DNA from: a virus
Virus record (IMG/VR): IMGVR_UViG_3300048550_000514
Coordinates: 1 to 33,527 of that record
Reading direction: 5' to 3' (one strand)
DNA length: 33,527 bases
Within the stretch, counting starts at the first letter, position 1; every line of letters begins with the position of its first letter. A program made the translations under genes and the position numbers. The notes beneath the pieces were generated by a model. It ran no database searches. It was given only the letters and a program-made list of their open reading frames with translations, and was not told the origin of the DNA. Below, one piece after another: positions 28,905-33,527 of this stretch.

Positions 28905-31133
28905 CTAGAAGGTTATTTCACATGCACCCCCTTGACATGCAATAGCTCCCATGGTATCGATCTCAGTAAACCGCTTTTCATCTAGTTCTGATGAGAAGTC
29001 TACCGACTGAATATTCTGTTGTACTTTCTCCCACTTGTGAAGTAAGAACACATCTTTCAGGCAATACTCAGTTTCCTTAAGATCCCCCATGAAGTAGTTA
29101 TCAGCAAACTTGTTGAACCGTCTAATCCACTCAGCACGTAGGTCAGAGACTTCTCCTTGATACTCAGGTGGAGTTTGTGCAATCTGTGTTGCTTCCCACA
29201 GATCACGAAACCCTTGCTTACGAGTATCTACAATCAGACCTGATGCAAACAAAGCAGCCTTGCCATACTTAGCAACAATCTGATCTTCAGTCAACACTTC
29301 TGTCATAGGCGCTTGGGCAAAGTCTTTGTCGCCCATACCTGCTAAGAAACTAATACCTGCAAAGTTGTGACGATTTTCAAAAACATAGTCTTCCACTTCG
29401 TTCCACATATGAGGCAACACAGTTACAGTATTTGATACGTTGTGACGTGTCTTAGAGTTTGCACATAGCTCTACATTTGTACCTGCTTCTACCCAATTAT
29501 TTTGGACTGCGCTTACCTTTTCTAGTAATGCTTTACCATACAACTCTTCACGATACAAAGATCCTTCAGGAGTGATGATTGGGAATGCCACACAATAGTC
29601 TGTGCCATTAGCAGACCATACAGACTCTTCAACCATGTATGGATTAGTTTTTGCCAACAACTGTCCTACCTCAGTTTCTTTGTTCAACTGAATGTGACGC
29701 AAGTAACGAGCACTATGCTCTGCATGAATACCAGAAGCAGTTTCTAATAGAACTGATGCATTACCTGATGGTTTTACACAAGTAGTACGTGCTGCAGGGT
29801 TGATGCCAATCAATGCCGCAACTTCTTTGTTGACTGACTTGACGATCTCTGCACCTTGACGTTGAGTTTCTTCATCAAACAGAACATCAGGATTGTTCAT
29901 CCAACCAGTTACAGACACACCCAACAGTGCCTCACGCTCAAAGATACGCTTACTTGTTTCTGTTAGATATTTGAAGTCAGTGTAACCTGCTTGTAGTGTT
30001 CCTAAGATTGCTCCTGCACGACATGCCTTAAAGAACTCATCTTGGCTTGTACACTTACCACCATTGATCTCTGTTAGGTTACATCCCTGCCAACCTGATT
30101 CTCCATCAATCTGCGGATACATACCAATCTCAACACAAGGATTAGTCGTGATATCTCTGTCTTCGACAAAGAAAAATCCGGGCTCTCCGAACTCTTTGAT
30201 CGAACCCATGATCTTTTTAAAGTCTTCTCTAGTGATTTCGGATCTGACGATAACTGCTGAATTATTGCTTCGGCCCCTTTGAGGGTTATCGATGAACCAG
30301 TTCCCTGTTTTGGCATTGATCATTTCCTCATCTTCAGGTGAGAATAAACAGATAGTCGCACTACGTCTTACGCCACCTGCAAGAACTGCGTCTGCAGCAT
30401 GCATAGCAATATCATATACTTCGATAGGCTTAAGAGTATCACGCCCTGATAAAACGATATTCTGTAGGATATGTTCAATCTTATCTAGTGCTCTACGTAG
30501 TGGTTCAGGACCAGGGGCTTTGAATCCACCATTGATCATAGCACCTTTTGGACGTACTTGATTTAAATCAAAATATACTTTACGTCCTTCCATCTCAGGG
30601 AACTGTCCACCACCTACAAAGTATGATGACATAAGAGCACCTAGAGCATCAGCCCAACCCTCAACGGAATCTTCTACGATCCAACCTTTGGCTTGCTTCT
30701 TACGTTCAGATAGATTTGGTAAATTCTCCACATGATGCTTTTGTACAGAGAACCCTGCCCCTGCGCCACACAGAAGCACGTAGAATAGCTCTGAAAAGAA
30801 ACGTGGTCTATCAGCATAGGTTGACGTACAGTTGTACATTCTCATCATATGCTTGCGTAACTGATCTCCACCAAACTGTAGAGCACGTTGAGCACCTAGT
30901 GCATACTTTAACTTATAAAGAGATTCTGCCTCATTGATCATCTGATTAAGTTCAGGGGTCATCTTGTCTTTGTAGTAATCTCTGTGCATGTTCATAACAC
31001 GACTTACAGACTCATCCCAACTCTCATAGCGTTCTTTGGTGTCATCCCACCTACTGTATCCTTCATAAAATTTAGTTTCGGACATAAGACTTCTTGTGTC
31101 TCTATCCCTGTTGTTGTTGACAAGTTTGAGCAT
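28905..31133 (-). CDS. nrdJ: Class II ribonucleotide reductase, adenosylcobalamin-dependent
   Basis: This 742-residue protein matches monomeric B12-dependent ribonucleoside-triphosphate reductases (Lactobacillus type, about 740). Motifs are NCTSTYADRP with C102, LLCGAGAGFSVQ, TTNPCVEIGM (thiyl radical Cys region), WQGCNLTEI (partner Cys) and RTTCVKPSGNASVLL. The C-terminal C733-x4-C738 redox pair is in ACQGGACEITF. It makes dNTPs for phage replication and depends on host or environmental cobalamin. No small subunit is needed. The ATG at 31133 has AGAGG 6 bp upstream and follows its own promoter and a leader hairpin. Confidence 0.95.
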   Translation of the reverse strand: MLKLVNNNRDRDTRSLMSETKFYEGYSRWDDTKERYESWDESVSRVMNMHRDYYKDKMTPELNQMINEAESLYKLKYALGAQRALQFGGDQLRKHMMRMYNCTSTYADRPRFFSELFYVLLCGAGAGFSVQKHHVENLPNLSERKKQAKGWIVEDSVEGWADALGALMSSYFVGGGQFPEMEGRKVYFDLNQVRPKGAMINGGFKAPGPEPLRRALDKIEHILQNIVLSGRDTLKPIEVYDIAMHAADAVLAGGVRRSATICLFSPEDEEMINAKTGNWFIDNPQRGRSNNSAVIVRSEITREDFKKIMGSIKEFGEPGFFFVEDRDITTNPCVEIGMYPQIDGESGWQGCNLTEINGGKCTSQDEFFKACRAGAILGTLQAGYTDFKYLTETSKRIFEREALLGVSVTGWMNNPDVLFDEETQRQGAEIVKSVNKEVAALIGINPAARTTCVKPSGNASVLLETASGIHAEHSARYLRHIQLNKETEVGQLLAKTNPYMVEESVWSANGTDYCVAFPIITPEGSLYREELYGKALLEKVSAVQNNWVEAGTNVELCANSKTRHNVSNTVTVLPHMWNEVEDYVFENRHNFAGISFLAGMGDKDFAQAPMTEVLTEDQIVAKYGKAALFASGLIVDTRKQGFRDLWEATQIAQTPPEYQGEVSDLRAEWIRRFNKFADNYFMGDLKETEYCLKDVFLLHKWEKVQQNIQSVDFSSELDEKRFTEIDTMGAIACQGGACEITF

Positions 31134-31167
31134 CTAGCACCTCTTTAAGTAAATAGTTGTTAATACC

Positions 31168-31186
31168 GCTAGTCCGTATAACTAGC
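31168..31186 (-). other. Hairpin in the nrdJ leader
   Basis: GCTAGT-TATACGG-ACTAGC forms a perfect 6-bp stem with a 7-base loop in the 5' untranslated RNA, about 35 bases upstream of the nrdJ ATG. It has no T-tract on the minus strand, so it is not a terminator. It may stabilise or regulate the message. Confidence 0.5.
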
Positions 31187-31215
31187 AGTCTAATGTTGTT
31201 TTTTCTAATTGGTGT

Positions 31216-31244
31216 ATTATATAGTAAAAGTAATAATCTTGCAA
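31216..31244 (-). promoter_or_regulatory. Sigma70-like promoter for nrdJ
   Basis: TTGCAA (31239-31244), a 17-bp spacer and a perfect TATAAT (31216-31221), about 80 bp before the nrdJ start. It lies in the 139-bp gap between nrdJ and the SGNH-like gene. Confidence 0.7.
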
Positions 31245-31272
31245 CTACATATTGTAATAAAAAATATTATTT

Positions 31273-32154
31273 TTATGTGTAGTCGTGTACATAGTAAGGT
31301 GTAAATCGTTCCGTGTTTGCTTTCAATCTTACTTTGTTCTTAATAAAGTTTTTAATAATGTCTGCTTGATAATAGTGAGCATCTTGTTGAAAATGAAAGT
31401 TATCGTTACATTTAACAAATCCTTCATTTTCTAAATGCGCATACATTCCAGATTTGGTAAAATTACTGATAAGGAAATCGTCAGTATCTATGACTTGGAA
31501 CGTTGGATCAGGACTAAACTTTTCGGGTATAGTGTAGTAATTTATAATCACTAAAGGAATATTCATACTTTTACATTCTAATTGAATCAGTCTTAAGTAA
31601 TGTGCTGTCTCAAATGTTTGATGTGTTTCAGTCCAATCCCCAATATATGGTTCTCTTGTCTTATACTCTGGTGCTATATCTGAATGAATACGATATGTTT
31701 TATTTAAAACTGTATCAGCATACCCTTGCCCTCGTAATTTTTTAAGAATACTAAACATCATGATCTTTATATACTGTCCATCATAGTCTTCTAGTTGAGA
31801 TACTAAATCATTAATGTGAAAATTTAAAGCAAAAGTTGATTTAGGAGTAGCTGCCCTAAAATTATCTGTTAGCTGTACTATGATTATGTCATCAGGACTT
31901 GATTTACATTTCCCAAGTCTTCTCCAATTTAAAGCTATTGCCATTTGTTTTAGTATTGTAGTATTGTCTTTTCCTGAAGTCGAAAAGTCGAAAAGTTCAG
32001 TATTTAAATCTTTTGCTAATATACTAGGATATGAGTCTTTAATTCTTGCAACTATTCTTTGGCCGTTTTTAGGTCCACCAAATTCATCACGTCCTTCGGG
32101 TAAGAACTCCCCACCTTCACCCCAAGTAAAACTACAACCGTTTACATATATCAT
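31273..32154 (-). CDS. SGNH/GDSL-like hydrolase-type protein
   Basis: This 293-residue protein starts MIYVNGCSFTWGEGGEFLPE; GCSFT takes the place of the GDSx(T) block with S8 as nucleophile. STSGKDNTTI matches the block with the conserved Gly and Asn, and DNFHFQQDAHYYQADII gives the DxxH-type end of block V. SGNH proteins deacylate or acetylate sugars. It forms an ATGA overlap with the carbamoyltransferase, so both probably act on the same glycan or metabolite. The catalytic block is non-canonical, so activity is likely but not certain. Confidence 0.7.
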   Translation of the reverse strand: MIYVNGCSFTWGEGGEFLPEGRDEFGGPKNGQRIVARIKDSYPSILAKDLNTELFDFSTSGKDNTTILKQMAIALNWRRLGKCKSSPDDIIIVQLTDNFRAATPKSTFALNFHINDLVSQLEDYDGQYIKIMMFSILKKLRGQGYADTVLNKTYRIHSDIAPEYKTREPYIGDWTETHQTFETAHYLRLIQLECKSMNIPLVIINYYTIPEKFSPDPTFQVIDTDDFLISNFTKSGMYAHLENEGFVKCNDNFHFQQDAHYYQADIIKNFIKNKVRLKANTERFTPYYVHDYT

Positions 32155-33527
32155 CCGAATACCTTTGTTTTATACTTACTTTCAAATAATCTACCATCAT
32201 AAAAATTATTACAAATAGGCATACCCTTCACATTAAGAGATGTGTTCAGTAACATAGGAACTTTAGTTAAACTGTAAAACTCTTCTAAAATGGGTCTTAT
32301 TATGGACTCTGAATCTTTTTTTACTATTTGCACTCTTGATGTTCTGTCAACATGCATGACAGATTTGTAGTCATGTTTTGCCACACTTGAGTACTGCATA
32401 TATTCGTTCATTGGACCCTCAAAGTATTCTTTAGCATATTCTTCTAATATAGCAGGAGCAAAAGGTCTAAATTTTTCTCTCTGCTTTATTTTGTTAACAG
32501 TGTCTTTTACATCATATATAGGATTAGCTAAAAGACTTCTATTGCCTAGTGCTCTAGGTCCAAACTCAGCTTTACCATGTATAACTCCTGCTATTTTGTT
32601 TTCTTGTAAATATTTTGCAACTTCTTTTGGATTTACATCAATCCAATTTTCAAGTCCTAGATATGTATTTTTCCAGTTAATTCTATCCATTCCCGTTTCA
32701 AGACAATATGATCTTGCAGCAGCACCTAAGGCAGATCCCCCATCAGTAGAATTTACTGCAACCCACATATCATCAAACAAACTTCTTATTTTAGAATTTG
32801 CAACAATATTTTGAGCAACACCCCCGCTATAACAAAGTTTACTTCCATACTTTCTCGCCTTTTGAGCTAATTTAAATATCTCCTGTTCAGCCCATTTTTG
32901 TACAGTTCCTGCCAACTCCTCTTTATTTAAACTATGAAGATATACTAAAAAGTCGTTGTATGATAAATTATCTGTGAAGAAACAATTTACTGCTTCCTCA
33001 AATTCGGACAATAGAATATTCTCTGAAAAAGCTGACATTCCCATCACAATGTATTCTTCTTCTAAAGGTTTGTATCCTAAAGCTTTAGTACAGAGCGCAT
33101 ATACAACTCCTATAGATTTAGGATATGTCTCCTCATATAAAAGATTGAAATTGCTGTCTTGTATAGTAGCAGACTGCCACTCGCCATAACCATCTATAGT
33201 TAGGCATACAGTGTCTTCAGACGAACTCCACGGTCTTGTATAAAATGCAGCAGCAGCGTGACTTTCGTGATGAAGATAGCTTTTATCAAAACTAAATCTA
33301 GAATAGCTAGTGGCAACTCTGTCTTTAAAGTGTCTAGCTTTGTCCAATGCAGCTTTATTACTAGGAAGATTACTTGCTATCTTTTCTGAATATTTGTTTC
33401 TTAATTTAATATCTTCATAAAAAGAAATGTGATCGTTTACACTGACCATACTATTAAGAGTGTTGTGCAAAATAGGATCATTTTTACGTTTACTATATCT
33501 TTCACTTTCAGAAGCAAACGATATATT
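32151..33527 (-). CDS. Carbamoyltransferase (NodU/CmcH family), N-terminus beyond window
   Basis: The frame is open to the right edge, so at least 458 residues are present and the first part (usually a further 50-100 residues) is missing. The edge sequence ISFASESERYSKRKND fits the 'EExRFxxxKxD' of the family. Later are HHESHAAAAFYTRP (HxxxH metal site), LTIDGYGEW, SGGVAQNIVANSKI and the hallmark AEFGPRALGNRSLLANP of the C-terminal YrdC-like domain. It transfers carbamoyl from carbamoyl phosphate, through carbamoyl-AMP, to a hydroxyl of a sugar or other acceptor. The C-terminus is short (LLNTSLNVKGMPICN then about 20 residues). Confidence 0.9.
   Translation of the reverse strand, partial: NISFASESERYSKRKNDPILHNTLNSMVSVNDHISFYEDIKLRNKYSEKIASNLPSNKAALDKARHFKDRVATSYSRFSFDKSYLHHESHAAAAFYTRPWSSSEDTVCLTIDGYGEWQSATIQDSNFNLLYEETYPKSIGVVYALCTKALGYKPLEEEYIVMGMSAFSENILLSEFEEAVNCFFTDNLSYNDFLVYLHSLNKEELAGTVQKWAEQEIFKLAQKARKYGSKLCYSGGVAQNIVANSKIRSLFDDMWVAVNSTDGGSALGAAARSYCLETGMDRINWKNTYLGLENWIDVNPKEVAKYLQENKIAGVIHGKAEFGPRALGNRSLLANPIYDVKDTVNKIKQREKFRPFAPAILEEYAKEYFEGPMNEYMQYSSVAKHDYKSVMHVDRTSRVQIVKKDSESIIRPILEEFYSLTKVPMLLNTSLNVKGMPICNNFYDGRLFESKYKTKVFG

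Noticed and set aside
29905-30950. Open frames antisense to the reductase gene
   Set aside because: They lack ribosome sites and mirror the coding frame of a strongly conserved gene; they are shadows.
31255-31272. AT-only inverted repeat after the SGNH-like gene, possible terminator
   Set aside because: The stem has no G-C pairs and would be too weak; I do not call it a terminator.
32151-33470. Carbamoyltransferase as a complete gene starting at a TTG at 33470
   Set aside because: The frame stays open to the window edge and the extra codons match the family's N-terminal region, so the gene is partial.
1-33527. CRISPR arrays, insertion sequences or rRNA
   Set aside because: No regularly spaced repeats, transposase motifs or rRNA segments were seen on either strand.

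Overview
The window is AT-rich and very tightly packed. It looks like part of a T4-like (myovirus) phage genome of the marine type. The evidence is a T4-type RNase H/FEN1 nuclease, PhoH, a class II (B12-dependent) ribonucleotide reductase, a tRNA-Arg, many small early-type proteins, exact T4 late-promoter boxes (TATAAATA), and N-terminal leaders that resemble T4 capsid-targeting peptides ending in the prohead-protease motif LxE. The host cannot be fixed from this sequence. Every gene but one lies on the minus strand, so the region reads from high to low coordinates.

Layout, low to high coordinates. 1-2344: a hypothetical protein cut by the left edge, a lone plus-strand GT25-type glycosyltransferase behind a late promoter, a methyltransferase-like protein, an SDR dehydrogenase and small proteins. 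2540-5150: a late operon of a virion structural protein and three proteins with LxE leaders (one with a P-loop, one with a membrane segment, one perhaps DUF4258/RelE-like). 5154-12555: about 25 small genes, including an A-type Fe-S carrier, a secreted glycine-zipper protein, a HAD phosphatase, a HExxH metallopeptidase, a stand-alone LigA-Ia-like domain and tRNA-Arg(UCU). Several are driven by a repeated 41-bp promoter/leader cassette. 12607-25164: a roughly 12.5-kb cluster of about 18 overlapping glycan-type genes: GT25-like and DxD GT-A glycosyltransferases, methyltransferases, a GalE-like epimerase, a radical SAM/SPASM enzyme, a 2OG-Fe(II) oxygenase and a ParB-like/nucleotidyltransferase-like fusion. 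25112-31244: a nucleic-acid block (PhoH, FmdB-like protein, DUF6433-like protein, RNase H, SNase-like nuclease, GIY-YIG-like nuclease, zinc ribbon, NrdJ). 31273-33527: an SGNH-like protein and a carbamoyltransferase that runs off the right edge.

Two promoter classes can be read. Sigma70-like promoters (TTGACA, usually 17 bp, TAnnnT) precede early-type genes. In six cases the TGA of the -35 box is also the stop codon of the gene upstream. T4-type late boxes precede the plus-strand glycosyltransferase, the leader-peptide operon and the GIY-YIG gene. The last of these overlaps a hairpin that could hide the ribosome binding site on read-through RNA, an arrangement like that of T4 I-TevI.

The most interesting candidates are the leader-tagged cargo set, which may be proteins packaged and injected with the DNA, the glycan cluster, and the compact stop-codon/promoter architecture. 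All functions rest on motif reading by eye; no database search was possible.
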